A stretch of DNA of 64,000 nucleotides from JANNMJ01 sp031426455 (lineage in GTDB: Bacteria > Bacteroidota > Bacteroidia > Cytophagales > Hymenobacteraceae). The notes beneath the pieces were generated by a model. The model worked only from the letters and a program-made list of their open reading frames with translations, was not told the DNA's origin and made no database searches. This document shows positions 51,860-61,011 of the stretch, in pieces. The position numbers were made by a program, and so were the translations under genes. The stretch is taken from the NCBI GenBank assembly GCA_031426455.1, contig JANPLI010000154.1:1-64000 (forward strand), written 5' to 3'. The stretch's first letter is position 1; each line of letters starts with the position of its first letter.

Positions 51860-54445
51860 TCAGAGGCGGAACTGGACGCTCGCCTTCACGCCAAACCGGC
51901 GCACGTCGGGGCCGTCGAGGTAGGTAAGGCGGTGAACGAAATCGACCCGAAGGATGCGGAAGATATTTTCGATGCCGTAGCTGACCTCGGCGTAGGGAAT
52001 GTGGCTATCGAGGCGCCGAAAAGCCGGAATGGCGTTGCCGCTGGGGTCGAAGCCGGGGATGATATCACGATTACCCGGCCGGGCGCCGCCCCACAGCAGA
52101 TTGGTGGTGGCCACCAGGCGCCACTTCAGCGCCCGGATACCGGGAATCCGGCTCAGGCCCAAGCCCTCGAAATGATGCTGGTAATAAAGCGTCGCGTACG
52201 TGTCGGAGACGAACTCGAAGTAGTTCATCAAGTTGAAAGACAGTCGGTTGTAGAACACGGACTCGTTGCCGAGATGGGTTTTCAGCACCGGATACGGCAC
52301 CGTGGACGGGATATAACCCGCGTCAACCACGTAAGAGCCGTAGCCCAGAATGCCCATCGGAATCTGCTGCGAGATATTGAGGTTGAACTTGTGATAGTGA
52401 AAGCTGGAGTTCAGAAAGTGGTCGAAACCAACCGTGTAGCGCGCCCGGAACACCGGCCAGCGGCGCAGACCGATGCCCACGCGGCGGTTGCCGGTTTGCA
52501 GAAATGTGGCGTCCGGGGCGTACGTGCTTTCCACCTGTAGCTCCGACGCCGTGAAACCCTGCGCCACTTCCGGCTGGCCGGTGTCCGTCTGGTCGCCGGT
52601 CAGGTACCCAAACCGGTAAAGCGGGTCGAACCCCCGGTTGCGGAACGTGACCTTCTGGGTAAAATGCCGAAACAGGTCCGTCTGAGCGTATAACACATTC
52701 TGCCGGTGCAGGAAAGGGCGGCGGTCGGCCAGCTCGCCCCATCGGGTGGAGGCTTCAAAGAGCGGGTTGTCATCGACGTTATTGTCAAGCAGCGCCACCT
52801 GATCGAGGTCTTCGCGGCGTTCGATGCCCACCACGGTCCAGGTGCGGCGGTTGATGATATAGTCGGCGGCGAGGTCGTACTTGAAGCGGCCATCGTGGGT
52901 GCCGTAAGCCACGTAGCCGCGCAGCATCCAGTTGCGGCTGAAGCCGGGATTGGTCCGGAAGCCGACCCGCATCCGATGGCCTTCCACCGAATTGTGGGCG
53001 TACAGATAGGGCAGCGGGCCGAAATCGACGGGGCCGAAGGTTTTATAACCGTTCACGACGATCTCGGCCAGGTCGATGTAGGTCCGCACCAGCGGCAGCT
53101 TCTGCACCGAGTCGATCATCACCGTCACCATCCGCTCCTGCACCGTGAGCGAATCGGGGCGGGCCGTGCGCCAGTAAGCCTCTTCCTGCGCCGTGCGGTG
53201 CAGCGGGGCGGCGTCGCTGGCAACGGCCACCGGCGAGTCGAAGTACGCCACCGGGCGGGGCTGATTGACGGAAACGCCGGAGTTGGAAACGTAGAACTTG
53301 GCGAGCATCCCGGAAAGCTTGTCGCCGACGGGCACGAACGAGATCAGGATGCGCGTCTTGATCGGCAGCCAGGGGCCAGCCGTGGTGGGGGCCAGTTCCT
53401 GGCTCAGGGTGACGCGGTCCACGAAGTTGATGTCGGCGTCCTTGCCGATTTCCAGCCGCGCCTGCCGCAGCGCATATTGCGCCTTCGTGAGCCAGATCGT
53501 GCCCGTAAACGCCGCATCGCGCTTGGTTTTGGGCGTCACGGCGAGCTGGTAGCAAAAGTCGTGGCCCACCAGGCCGGAATCGAGCAACTCGTAGTTGTAG
53601 AGCAACTTCCAGCCATCGGCCAGCGGCGAGGGAATCTGCTTGCCCAGGGCGCTCAGGAAGTTGTCGTAGAGGTTGAACTCCTGAAACGACGAGCCGATGA
53701 ACTGCTGCACCACCGAACCGTCCTGGACGCCGACGCCCGCCACGCGGGTGCGCTGAATTTCTTCCCGCCGCAGCCGGGGGCTGGTCCGCGTCACGAGGTG
53801 CGATACCGACTCGCTCAGGAAAACCGGCACCTGCACGGCGCCCTCCTCATCTTTACCGACGCCGAGCGAATCGGCCACGGCGCGAATCTGGCGCACCACT
53901 TTCTGCTTCCGCAGCTTTTCGGACAGGTGGGAAAGGTCGGCCTCGATTTTCGAGTACGAGTCGTACTCGTACGCCGTCAGGCGCTCCGGACTGTTTTGGT
54001 TTTTGTGCGCCACCATCTGGCGCATCACAGCCCAGGCGGGGTTTTCGCCGGGCCGAACGGTTACTTCGCCCAACTGGACACCGGCCTGCTTCAGTACGAA
54101 CGTAAACTGCCCGCCCGCCGCGCGCCGAATGGCCTTCACCTGCTTCTGAAACCCCATTGCAGTGGCGGCCAGGGAATCCGCCGTAGTTTCGACGGCCAAC
54201 TTGAAGTGGCCATCAACATCAGAAGTGGTGCCCATCCGGGTGCCCGGCACGAAAACCGTGGCAAAGGGCACCGGCTCGTTGGTTTCCGCGTCCAGCACCC
54301 GGCCGGTCAGGGTGAGCTTGGGGGCCTGCGCCCAGGCCGCGGGCGCCAGCAAAACCAGTAACAAAAAGAGCGGCAGGCGCTTGCCCGATGAAGTGGGGCG
54401 TTTGATTCGAAGCGTCGACAAGGCAAAAAGGGCGCGAAAAGGCAT
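51860..54445 (-). CDS. DUF5686-family outer-membrane protein with carboxypeptidase-like N-domain
   Basis: 861 residues from 54445; the start gives a long basic leader then LPLFLLLVLLAPAAWAQ. A carboxypeptidase D regulatory-like beta-sandwich follows (LTGRVLDAETNEPVPFATVF, GTTSDVDGHFKLAV), as found at the N-terminus of many Bacteroidota outer-membrane proteins. The main part carries DUF5686 features (YDSYSKIEADLSHLSEKL, GFRTNPGFSRNWMLRGYVAYG) and ends as a barrel (RRFGVKASVQFRL). No plug domain or TonB box is seen, so it is not a SusC-type transporter. Function unknown. Confidence 0.88.
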   Translation of the reverse strand: MPFRALFALSTLRIKRPTSSGKRLPLFLLLVLLAPAAWAQAPKLTLTGRVLDAETNEPVPFATVFVPGTRMGTTSDVDGHFKLAVETTADSLAATAMGFQKQVKAIRRAAGGQFTFVLKQAGVQLGEVTVRPGENPAWAVMRQMVAHKNQNSPERLTAYEYDSYSKIEADLSHLSEKLRKQKVVRQIRAVADSLGVGKDEEGAVQVPVFLSESVSHLVTRTSPRLRREEIQRTRVAGVGVQDGSVVQQFIGSSFQEFNLYDNFLSALGKQIPSPLADGWKLLYNYELLDSGLVGHDFCYQLAVTPKTKRDAAFTGTIWLTKAQYALRQARLEIGKDADINFVDRVTLSQELAPTTAGPWLPIKTRILISFVPVGDKLSGMLAKFYVSNSGVSVNQPRPVAYFDSPVAVASDAAPLHRTAQEEAYWRTARPDSLTVQERMVTVMIDSVQKLPLVRTYIDLAEIVVNGYKTFGPVDFGPLPYLYAHNSVEGHRMRVGFRTNPGFSRNWMLRGYVAYGTHDGRFKYDLAADYIINRRTWTVVGIERREDLDQVALLDNNVDDNPLFEASTRWGELADRRPFLHRQNVLYAQTDLFRHFTQKVTFRNRGFDPLYRFGYLTGDQTDTGQPEVAQGFTASELQVESTYAPDATFLQTGNRRVGIGLRRWPVFRARYTVGFDHFLNSSFHYHKFNLNISQQIPMGILGYGSYVVDAGYIPSTVPYPVLKTHLGNESVFYNRLSFNLMNYFEFVSDTYATLYYQHHFEGLGLSRIPGIRALKWRLVATTNLLWGGARPGNRDIIPGFDPSGNAIPAFRRLDSHIPYAEVSYGIENIFRILRVDFVHRLTYLDGPDVRRFGVKASVQFRL

Positions 54446-54624
54446 TGGAGCGGGTGACGGGCCAACGCGGCACCGAAAACAGTGGTTCGGATGGGGCAAG
54501 ATAACCCCGCCGCCCGGAATCGGGGCGTCGGGCGCCGTCACCTTCGCCTGATACGCCTACGCGTTGGCACCCCTACGGAACTAACGGCGGCGGCGCTGCT
54601 GCTGGTCCCAACGGCCTGAGGGAA

Positions 54625-55533
54625 CTACGGTTGTGGCGCGGCGCCGGCCCGCGCCAGCCGCGCTACCGCCACCGCTTGCCGGGCGGCGCCGGGGTCGTGG
54701 ACGCGCAGCACGTCGGCGCCGTAGTGCAGTGCCAGCGCGTGCAGGGCCGTGGTGGCCGGCAGGCAGGCCTCCGGGCTGATGCCGAGCGGTTTGTAGGCCA
54801 TTCCCTTGCGCGAAACGCCCACCAGCAGCGGTAGCTCCAGCACGGCTTTCAGGCTGGGCAGTTGCGCCAGCAGGGCGTAATTCTGGTCGATGGTTTTGGC
54901 GAATCCGAAGCCGGGATCGAGCACCAGATCGGCGATGCCGACGGCGCGAGCGGCCGCTACGCGTTCGGCAAAAAAGTCGAGCAGCGCCACCAGCAACCCG
55001 CCCTGGGCGGTGTAGTCGGTCAGGGTGGCCATTGTTTGCGGCGTGCCGCGCGAATGCATCAGAAAGTAAGGCGTACCGGGCCGGGCGCCCACCAGCGGCA
55101 GCATCTGGGGGTCGTGCTGCCCGCCGCTGACATCATTCACGGCGTCGGCGCCGGCGTCCAGGGCCGCTTCCGCCACGGCGGCGCGAAAGGTATCGACGGA
55201 GAGCAGCGCGTTTGGAAACGCCCGGCGCAACGCCCGGAAAGCGGGCACGACGCGGGCCAGCTCGTCGGCCAGGGGCACGTCGGGGGCGCCGGGCCGGGTC
55301 GAGTAGCCGCCCACGTCGAGCCAGTTGGCGCCCTCGGTCAGCAGGACTTCGGCGCGGGCCAACAGGGCGCCGTCGTGGCCGGTTTCGATGCGCGAGGCGG
55401 CGTAGAACGAGTCCGGCGTCAGGTTCAGAATCGCCATCACGGGCACGTCGGTCAGGGGCACCAGGCGCGAACCGACGCGGACGACGGCGCCGGGCGGTGC
55501 GGCGGGTAGGGCGGGCAGAGGCGTACTTTGCAT
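54625..55533 (-). CDS. folP: Dihydropteroate synthase
   Basis: Condenses p-aminobenzoate with pterin pyrophosphate in folate synthesis. 302 residues in a TIM barrel with the two family signatures MAILNLTPDSFYAAS and WLDVGGYSTRPGAPDV, plus AVNDVSGG, LDPGFGFAKTIDQNY and LLVGVSRKGM. Transcribed divergently from the DUF1599 gene with a 46-base gap; the folP-DUF1599-BT_3928 neighbourhood is common in Bacteroidota. Confidence 0.97.
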   Translation of the reverse strand: MQSTPLPALPAAPPGAVVRVGSRLVPLTDVPVMAILNLTPDSFYAASRIETGHDGALLARAEVLLTEGANWLDVGGYSTRPGAPDVPLADELARVVPAFRALRRAFPNALLSVDTFRAAVAEAALDAGADAVNDVSGGQHDPQMLPLVGARPGTPYFLMHSRGTPQTMATLTDYTAQGGLLVALLDFFAERVAAARAVGIADLVLDPGFGFAKTIDQNYALLAQLPSLKAVLELPLLVGVSRKGMAYKPLGISPEACLPATTALHALALHYGADVLRVHDPGAARQAVAVARLARAGAAPQP

Positions 55534-55579
55534 TGGCCTACAATGTAGCGCCGATCAAGGGTCGGCGGCGCCACTTTTT

Positions 55580-56137
55580 ATGAACCCGCACACGCTTACT
55601 CAGTTCGACGCCGTCATTGGCCGCTGCCGGACGCTCTTTCTGCTAAAAACGGCCGACTACGGCACCGCCTGGCGGGTGCTGCGGCCGTCGTCGGTCACGG
55701 ATCAGCTTTTCATCAAAGCCGCCCGCATTCGCTCCATCGAGGAAAAAGGCACCCAACGCGTGGCCGAGGGCGTGGAAAGCGAACTGGTGGGGCTGGTCAA
55801 TTACAGCGTGATCGGCCTGATGCAGCTCGAACTGACCGACCAGCCCGACGCGCCCACGGAACTGCCGCTGCCGGCCGTGGAAGCCGCCTACGACCGCCAT
55901 ATTGCCGAAAATCTGGCCCTACTCGACGCCAAAAACCACGATTACGACGAAGCCTGGCGGCAGATGCGGCGCTCGTCGCTGACGGATATCATCCTGATGA
56001 AACTGCACCGCACGCGCCAGATCGAAGATCAGCAGGGCCAAACCCGCGTTTCGGAGGGTGTGGACGCCAATTACCGTGACATTTTGAACTACGCCGTGTT
56101 TGCGCTCATCAAGCTGGGCGAAGAAAATCCGACCTGA
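55580..56137 (+). CDS. DUF1599-domain protein (tandem duplicate)
   Basis: 185 residues made of two homologous halves. Each has a KxxDYGxAW/NHDYDEAWRQM-like element, then SSVTDQLFIKAARIRSIEEK in the first half and SSLTDIILMKLHRTRQIEDQ in the second, closing with EGVESELVGLVNYSVIGL and EGVDANYRDILNYAVFAL. This is the DUF1599 pattern, typically two copies per protein. No known activity. It is divergent from folP and 84 bases upstream of the BT_3928-like gene. Confidence 0.92.
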   Translation: MNPHTLTQFDAVIGRCRTLFLLKTADYGTAWRVLRPSSVTDQLFIKAARIRSIEEKGTQRVAEGVESELVGLVNYSVIGLMQLELTDQPDAPTELPLPAVEAAYDRHIAENLALLDAKNHDYDEAWRQMRRSSLTDIILMKLHRTRQIEDQQGQTRVSEGVDANYRDILNYAVFALIKLGEENPT

Positions 56138-56221
56138 CGCGCGCGCCGGGCGTATGAAGCCGCGCTGCGTTCGGTGCCCGCCATTCCGGTGCTTTGCCGC
56201 CAACGACTCTTTAGCCATTTT

Positions 56222-57340
56222 ATGTACGTCAAATATCTGAGCCGCTTCTGCTGGCTGCTCGTGGGGGTGGTGTTCATCTTCTCCGGCCTCATCAAGCTCA
56301 ACGACCCCGTGGGCACGGCCATCAAGCTCGAAGAGTACTTCGAGGTCTTTGCCGAAGATTTTGGGCATTTTTTCCTGCTGCTACAGCCCTACAGCCGCAC
56401 GTTCTCGATCGTCCTGTCGGCGGCCGAAGTCGTGCTGGGCGCGGCGTTGCTGCTGCGCTGGCAGTTGCACATCGTGCTGCGGGTCCTGCTCGGGCTGACC
56501 GTGTTCTTCGGCTTCCTGACGTTCTACTCGGCGGCGTTCAATAAAGTCACCGACTGCGGCTGCTTCGGCGATGCCATCAAGCTGACGCCCTGGACCTCGT
56601 TCACGAAGGATATGGTGCTGATGGCGGCCATTCTGGTGCTGCTGCGCACCTACGAACGCTGGCTCAAGGAACCGCTGACGCGCCGCCCGCTGATCGGCAC
56701 GCTGCTGGTGACGACCGTGGCCGGCACTGCCATCGGCATTGGCGTGTACGCTTTGGGCCACCTGCCGATTTTCGACCTGCTGCCCTACAAGCGCGGCAAC
56801 GATATCGGGGCGCTGATGAAAGCCCGCGCCCCGATGCGTTACGCCTACACGCTGGAAAAGGCTGGGGAGGAAATCACGACCGAGGCGTACCCCACCGACA
56901 CCGCCTACCACTTCAAGGCAATGAAGGTGCTGAACCCGGAGGATGGCCCTAAAATCACGGACTTCCGCGTCTGGAACGATGCCGGCGACTATACCCAGGA
57001 GTTCCTGAAAGGCATCAAGCTGGTCCTCGTGATTCAGGGTCTCGACCGCCTCGACCGCGACCGCCTGCCCCAGACCGCCCAACTCCTGCAACAGGCCGCC
57101 CGTTCGCGCCTGCACATCGAGCCGGTGATCATCACGTCGGCCTCGCAGATTGCCTTTGACCAGTTTCGGCACGAAAAAAACCTGACTACGCCGTACTATT
57201 TCGTGGATGCCACCGTGCTCAAGACGATGATTCGCGCAAACCCCGGCCTGATCCTGCTGCGCGATGGTAAAGTACTGGAAAAGTGGCACTACCACGATTT
57301 TCCCACCCTGCGCGGCGTAGAAAAGATACTGGATCGGTAG
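56222..57340 (+). CDS. BT_3928-like DoxX/MauE-type membrane protein
   Basis: 372 residues from the ATG at 56222 (MYVKYLSRFCWLLVGVVFIF). Four to five N-terminal transmembrane helices include the motif FSGLIKLNDPVG and, between helices, KVTDCGCFGDAIKLTPW, typical of MauE/DoxX-like proteins linked to thiol redox. A soluble C-terminal domain of about 190 residues (YYFVDATVLKTMIRANPGLIL) resembles a thioredoxin-like fold without a CxxC. In Bacteroides the orthologue sits between DUF1599 and tpiA; tpiA is elsewhere here. Confidence 0.88.
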   Translation: MYVKYLSRFCWLLVGVVFIFSGLIKLNDPVGTAIKLEEYFEVFAEDFGHFFLLLQPYSRTFSIVLSAAEVVLGAALLLRWQLHIVLRVLLGLTVFFGFLTFYSAAFNKVTDCGCFGDAIKLTPWTSFTKDMVLMAAILVLLRTYERWLKEPLTRRPLIGTLLVTTVAGTAIGIGVYALGHLPIFDLLPYKRGNDIGALMKARAPMRYAYTLEKAGEEITTEAYPTDTAYHFKAMKVLNPEDGPKITDFRVWNDAGDYTQEFLKGIKLVLVIQGLDRLDRDRLPQTAQLLQQAARSRLHIEPVIITSASQIAFDQFRHEKNLTTPYYFVDATVLKTMIRANPGLILLRDGKVLEKWHYHDFPTLRGVEKILDR

Positions 57341-57452
57341 GTGATGAGGTGGTGTGGTAGCGGGGTGGTGGGGAATTCGTAAGCCGGAACTACCACCACC
57401 TCACCACCCCCACCACCCTCACCACCCCCACCACCTCACCACCTCCACCCCA
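57338..57452. repeat. CACCACC-type phased repeat with inverted G-rich arm
   Basis: A G-rich arm (57342-57374, GGTGGTG/GGGGTGGTGGGG words) immediately follows the stop. The C-rich arm (57389-57452, CACCACC/CTCACCAC words, 7-8 base steps) ends at the ATG at 57453. The arms are reverse complements in character and can form a long imperfect hairpin. Confidence 0.8.
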
Positions 57453-58508
57453 ATGGCCTTCCTCTTCCGCCGCACCCTCGACGGCCTGCTGGTGCTGCTG
57501 GGTGTGGCCCTGACTGTTTTCCTGCTCTTCGCCGTGCTGCCCGGCGACCCGGCGGCCCTGCTGGCCGGGCAACGCACCGACGCCGCCACCCGCGCGGCCA
57601 TCCGGGCCGACCTGGGCCTCGACCAGCCCCTGCCGGAGCAGTTGGCGCGCTACCTCAACGACCTTTCGCCGCTGAGCATCCACAGCGATTCTGAAACGAA
57701 CCGCCTCAAGTACAGCTACGCGCGCCTGGTGCCCCTGCCCGGCCACCGCGCCCTGGTGCTGAAGGCGCCCTATCTGCGGCGCTCGTTCCAGAGCCAGCGG
57801 CCGGTACTGGCCGTGCTGCTCGACCACCTGCCCGGCACGGCCGTCCTGGCCGTGGCCGCGCTACTGCTGGCGTCGGTGCTGGGCATCGGGCTGGGCATCG
57901 TAGCCGCCCTGAAGCCTTTTGGTTGGCTCGACCAGGTGCTGCTCACGGTCACGGTGCTGGGCATTTCGGTGCCGAGCTTCGTGGCGGCTATCGGCATCGC
58001 GCTGGCATTCGGCTTCTACGGACATTCCTGGACCGGCCTGCCGATCACGGGCCAACTGCTTGAGATCGACCCTTTCACCGGGCCGCACGTGGTGTGGCGC
58101 AACCTGGTGCTGCCAGCCGTGGCGCTGGGCATTCGGCCGCTGGCCATCATTACGCAGCTCACGCGCGCCTCGCTGCTCGACGTACTGCGGCAGGACTACA
58201 TCCGCACGGCGCGGGCCAAGGGGCTGAATACCCGGCAAATTGTCGTCAATCACGCCCTGCGCAACGCCCTGAATCCGGTCGTGACGGCCGTTTCCGGCTG
58301 GCTGGCCTCGTTGCTGGCAGGCGCTTTTTTCATCGAGTACATCTTCAACTGGAAGGGCTTGGGGGCTGTGACGCTGCGCGCCGTCGAGAACCTCGACTTC
58401 CCCCTCGTGATGGGCGCCACCCTCTTCGTGGCGACGCTTTTCGTGGTGGTCAATATCCTGGTCGATGTGCTGTATGCCGCCCTCGACCCGCGCGTCAAGC
58501 TGGGGTAA
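57453..58508 (+). CDS. Peptide/nickel-type ABC transporter permease (DppB-like)
   Basis: 351 residues with about six transmembrane segments. It has the DppB-type N-terminus (RRTLDGLLVLLGVALTVFLL, AVLPGDPAALLAGQRTD) and the EAA loop ASLLDVLRQDYIRTARAKGL followed by HALRNALNPVV and LLAGAFFIEYIFNWKGLG. It should form half of the membrane channel of a peptide importer. No second permease, ATPase or binding protein is adjacent, so it appears separated from its partners. The start at 57453 directly follows the repeat. Confidence 0.93.
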   Translation: MAFLFRRTLDGLLVLLGVALTVFLLFAVLPGDPAALLAGQRTDAATRAAIRADLGLDQPLPEQLARYLNDLSPLSIHSDSETNRLKYSYARLVPLPGHRALVLKAPYLRRSFQSQRPVLAVLLDHLPGTAVLAVAALLLASVLGIGLGIVAALKPFGWLDQVLLTVTVLGISVPSFVAAIGIALAFGFYGHSWTGLPITGQLLEIDPFTGPHVVWRNLVLPAVALGIRPLAIITQLTRASLLDVLRQDYIRTARAKGLNTRQIVVNHALRNALNPVVTAVSGWLASLLAGAFFIEYIFNWKGLGAVTLRAVENLDFPLVMGATLFVATLFVVVNILVDVLYAALDPRVKLG

Positions 58509-58510
58509 TT

Positions 58511-58590
58511 TCGTGTCCTTCGAGTTTCGAGTTGCGCGTTCCGAGTTGCGCGTCACTCGAAACTCGAACTACGCAACTCGAAACTTCATC
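58511..58590. repeat. CGAGTTT/CTCGAAA inverted heptamer repeat
   Basis: Left arm steps of seven from 58518: CGAGTTT, CGAGTTG, CGCGTTC, CGAGTTG, CGCGTCA. Right arm: CTCGAAA, CTCGAAC, TACGCAA, CTCGAAA, CTTCATC. The right arm is the mirror complement of the left and runs to the ATG at 58591. Confidence 0.85.
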
Positions 58591-59487
58591 ATGCACCTGC
58601 TCTACCTCACTTTCGGCCCCAATGTGCAGAACCACGTGCAGGCGGCATTTTCGATCCTGACGTTTCTGCGGCCCGAGCAGCGCACGGCCGTCAGCAGCAT
58701 CACCGTGATGACCGATCAGCCCGCGTGGTATGCGCATCTGGCGGATGTCGTCACGATTTACCCCCTAACTCCGGCACAACTGACCGACTGGCGCGGCCCG
58801 CACGACTTTTTCTGGCGCATCAAAATCTGCGGCCTGCAAGCCCTGGCGGCGCAGCACCCCGGCGAGGCGCTGTTGTACCTCGACACCGACACGCTCCTTT
58901 TTGGCGATGCCCACGAGCTGGCGCGCACGCTCCAGCAGGGCGCACCCCTGATGCATCAGGACGAAGGCGCCCTGACGGCGGCCCGCAGCAAAACCGAACG
59001 CCTGATGACGCGGCAGATGGCGGGCAAAACGTTCGCCGGGTTTCACCTAGCTGGCCACGAGCACCAGTGGAATGCCGGCGTGGTGGCCGTACCCGGCGCG
59101 CTGGCGGCGCCCACGCTGGCTCGTGCCCTGGCGCTTTGCGACGCCCTGTGCGACGCGGACGTCACGCGCCGGTTGATCGAACAGTTCAGCCTGTCCGTCG
59201 CGCTCGCAACCGCTGCGGAGCAAGCCCAAACGAAGCTGACGGCGGCCGATTTCGCTATTGGCCACTACTGGAGCACGAAGGCGCTCTGGCAACCGAAAAT
59301 CAGTGCGTTTCTGCTGGAGTCGCGCCTGAAAAACCGGAGCCGAACCCAGGAACTTGCCGCCCTTGATGCGTTGGATATGCGCGATACGCCCATCGGCCAC
59401 CACGTACCCAATACCCGTCAGCGACTCGAAAAGCTGGCCCGGCGCTGGTTTCCGACCACGCAGGAACGGTACGTGGGCGACCGCTGA
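58591..59487 (+). CDS. Glycosyltransferase-like (GT-A fold) protein
   Basis: 298 residues, no signal peptide. The core has LLYLTFGPNVQNHVQ, an Asp-rich metal site LYLDTDTLLFGDA (DxD), FAGFHLAGHEHQWNAGVVAV and FAIGHYWSTKALWQP, a pattern seen in nucleotide-sugar transferases. Substrate unknown. Its start codon creates one of the few CATG words in the window (58590-58593). It follows the DppB-like gene across the inverted heptamer repeat. Confidence 0.7.
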   Translation: MHLLYLTFGPNVQNHVQAAFSILTFLRPEQRTAVSSITVMTDQPAWYAHLADVVTIYPLTPAQLTDWRGPHDFFWRIKICGLQALAAQHPGEALLYLDTDTLLFGDAHELARTLQQGAPLMHQDEGALTAARSKTERLMTRQMAGKTFAGFHLAGHEHQWNAGVVAVPGALAAPTLARALALCDALCDADVTRRLIEQFSLSVALATAAEQAQTKLTAADFAIGHYWSTKALWQPKISAFLLESRLKNRSRTQELAALDALDMRDTPIGHHVPNTRQRLEKLARRWFPTTQERYVGDR

Positions 59488-59499
59488 AGCCCGCCGCAG

Positions 59500-59575
59500 G
59501 TTAAGTATTCAGCCACAAGCTTCAAGCTATAAGCCAATCCGCTGACAGACAGGCGAAAAACCGAAGACGAATGCT
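59500..59575 (+). repeat. Dispersed intergenic repeat copy with AGC-heptamer phasing
   Basis: AGCCACA, AGCTTCA, AGCTATA, AGCCAAT steps begin at about 59517, followed by CCGCTGACAGACAGGCGA, CCGAAGACGAATGCTGG. Nearly the same succession occurs at 44955-45020 (AAGCCAATCTACTGATAAGC, GCGAAAGCCGAAGGGTGAATG). Confidence 0.7.
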
Positions 59576-59697
59576 GGATAATTTCTGGTCGACCACTTAC
59601 CTGACGGGTGCGCGCCGCCCGGCCCCGGCAGGTACGCCTACGGAGCCGGGCGGCGCGCCCAGTCGGGAAGAACGAATGAGGTGGACGGACCCGGCCT

Positions 59698-59985
59698 TTA
59701 GCCGTTGTGGACGCCCGCAGCGGCAGTCTCCGTATCGTCATCATCGGAGGTGGCTACCTGCCGCACGACGAGCAGGGCGCCGACGGCCAACAGCCCACCA
59801 ACTACCAATAGCTGCCGCGTGCTCAGGCGGCGCCCTACTTTCAGCAGTAAGGTGCCAGCGTGCGAAAGCAGTTCGGGCAGGTGGTCGTGGTTACCCTGGT
59901 AAACGTGCATCACCGATTCGACGATGCGGGAGAGGTCTTCCGGCAGGAGATTCAGGGCCGTTTCGGCATTCGTGGGCGAATTCAT
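59698..59985 (-). CDS. Small single-span membrane protein
   Basis: 95 residues from the ATG at 59985. A soluble helical N-terminus (LNLLPEDLSRIVESVMHVYQ) precedes one transmembrane segment (LLVVGGLLAVGALLVVRQVA) and a short acidic tail (TSDDDDTETAAAG). No family recognised. A TTG two codons upstream is an alternative start. It lies alone between the glycosyltransferase-like gene and tRNA-His. Confidence 0.6.
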   Translation of the reverse strand: MNSPTNAETALNLLPEDLSRIVESVMHVYQGNHDHLPELLSHAGTLLLKVGRRLSTRQLLVVGGLLAVGALLVVRQVATSDDDDTETAAAGVHNG

Positions 59986-60134
59986 AAACAAATCAAAAGG
60001 TTAAAAAAAGCGGCGACCCGACGAGCGAGCCAACTGCCCGGCCTTACGGGCCGGGCGCGCGGAGGTTGGGGCAGCGCAGGCACCGGGCCAACTGCTGGGC
60101 CAACTGCCGGGGCAACGGTTAAGCGCGGCAAAAG

Positions 60135-60166
60135 CTTGCGCCCTTCGTTCGCTTGCCGTACCTTTG
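60135..60166 (+). promoter_or_regulatory. Promoter of tRNA-His
   Basis: CTTG (60135-60138), a 20-base spacer and TACCTTTG (60159-60166, perfect TAnnTTTG) precede the tRNA by 18 bases. Confidence 0.7.
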
Positions 60167-60184
60167 CCCCCGCAAAACGCACAC

Positions 60185-60259
60185 GCACGGCATAGCTCAG
60201 TTGGTTAGAGCGTCGGATTGTGATTCCGAAGGTCGTGGGTTCGAGCCCCATTGCTGTGC
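60185..60259 (+). tRNA. tRNA-His (anticodon GTG)
   Basis: Standard cloverleaf with the extra G at -1 (60185) facing C73 (60259). The acceptor CACGGCA pairs with TGCTGTG. The anticodon stem TCGGA/TCCGA holds the loop with GTG at 60220-60222. D-loop AGTTGGTTAGA and T-loop TTCGAGC are canonical. CCA is not encoded. Confidence 0.96.
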
Positions 60260-60273
60260 CTTTCTCCGCTGAC

Positions 60274-60305
60274 AGCGCCCGCCGAACCTGCGTTCGGCGG
60301 GCGCT
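60274..60305. terminator. Perfect 14-bp hairpin after tRNA-His
   Basis: AGCGCCCGCCGAAC (60274-60287), loop CTGC, GTTCGGCGGGCGCT (60292-60305). It has no long T-run but lies between the tRNA and the convergent secreted-protein gene. Confidence 0.75.
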
Positions 60306-60323
60306 GGTCGTTTGAGCCAGCGC

Positions 60324-60758
60324 CTATCGGGCCCCGGCCCGGCGTTTCAGCAAAAAGAAGTGCGATAACTTAGTGGCCGACACCGGGCCAACGTAGGCAG
60401 CGCTCAGTTCCCAGCCCTGCCGGTACAACAGCAGCAGGGCGCTGGTAGCCGACGGCGTGGCCTTGATTTTCTTGATCAGTTCCGCCTGGGCCGGCGTGTA
60501 CACCTTGTTTTTGGTGCCGAGACCAAAATCCAGCCCCACGAACGAATCCGGGTTGCTGCTGCCCTCGAAATTGAGCAGGCACATTTGGGTGTTTTCGATT
60601 TCCAGCGCCGTCGCACTTGGGAGGGCAACCAGCGAGTCCGGCATCAGCTCGGTTCCTCCCGCAGGGGTCGGAACCGGCGCGCGGCGCTGGGCGAGCACAC
60701 CGCCCGGCAGCAGGCTCAGCGCAAAAGCTAACGTGCTTACAAAAAAAAGGCTACGCAT
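60324..60758 (-). CDS. Small secreted protein of unknown function
   Basis: 144 residues from 60758 with a signal peptide (MRSLFFVSTLAFALSLLPGG, cleavage near VLAQ). The mature part is a compact alpha/beta protein (VYTPAQAELIKKIKATPSAT, LLLYRQGWELSAAYVGPV). Similar small exported proteins of unknown role occur in Cytophagales, from memory. In-frame sequence upstream of this start lacks secretion features and overlaps the divergent promoter region. Confidence 0.75.
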   Translation of the reverse strand: MRSLFFVSTLAFALSLLPGGVLAQRRAPVPTPAGGTELMPDSLVALPSATALEIENTQMCLLNFEGSSNPDSFVGLDFGLGTKNKVYTPAQAELIKKIKATPSATSALLLLYRQGWELSAAYVGPVSATKLSHFFLLKRRAGAR

Positions 60759-61011
60759 TGGGTAAAGAAAAAGGGGTGGAACGAAGGTAGAAAAAAGGAC
60801 TGACCCCGCAAGCCAGCCGGGCAAAAACCCGCACCCAAAAGCCACCTGGCCCAGCTTGATGCTGCTTCGCACTTTGGCGGCACGGCGGAAAAGCTGGCAG
60901 CCGAAGATGGCTGGCAAGTCCCCCGGCGATTGGCGCCCAGCTACCGACCTTTGCGGAGCGCCCGGCCCGTTGTGCGGCGGGCTTTTTTTCGATTTTTCTT
61001 TTTTCGCCGGA

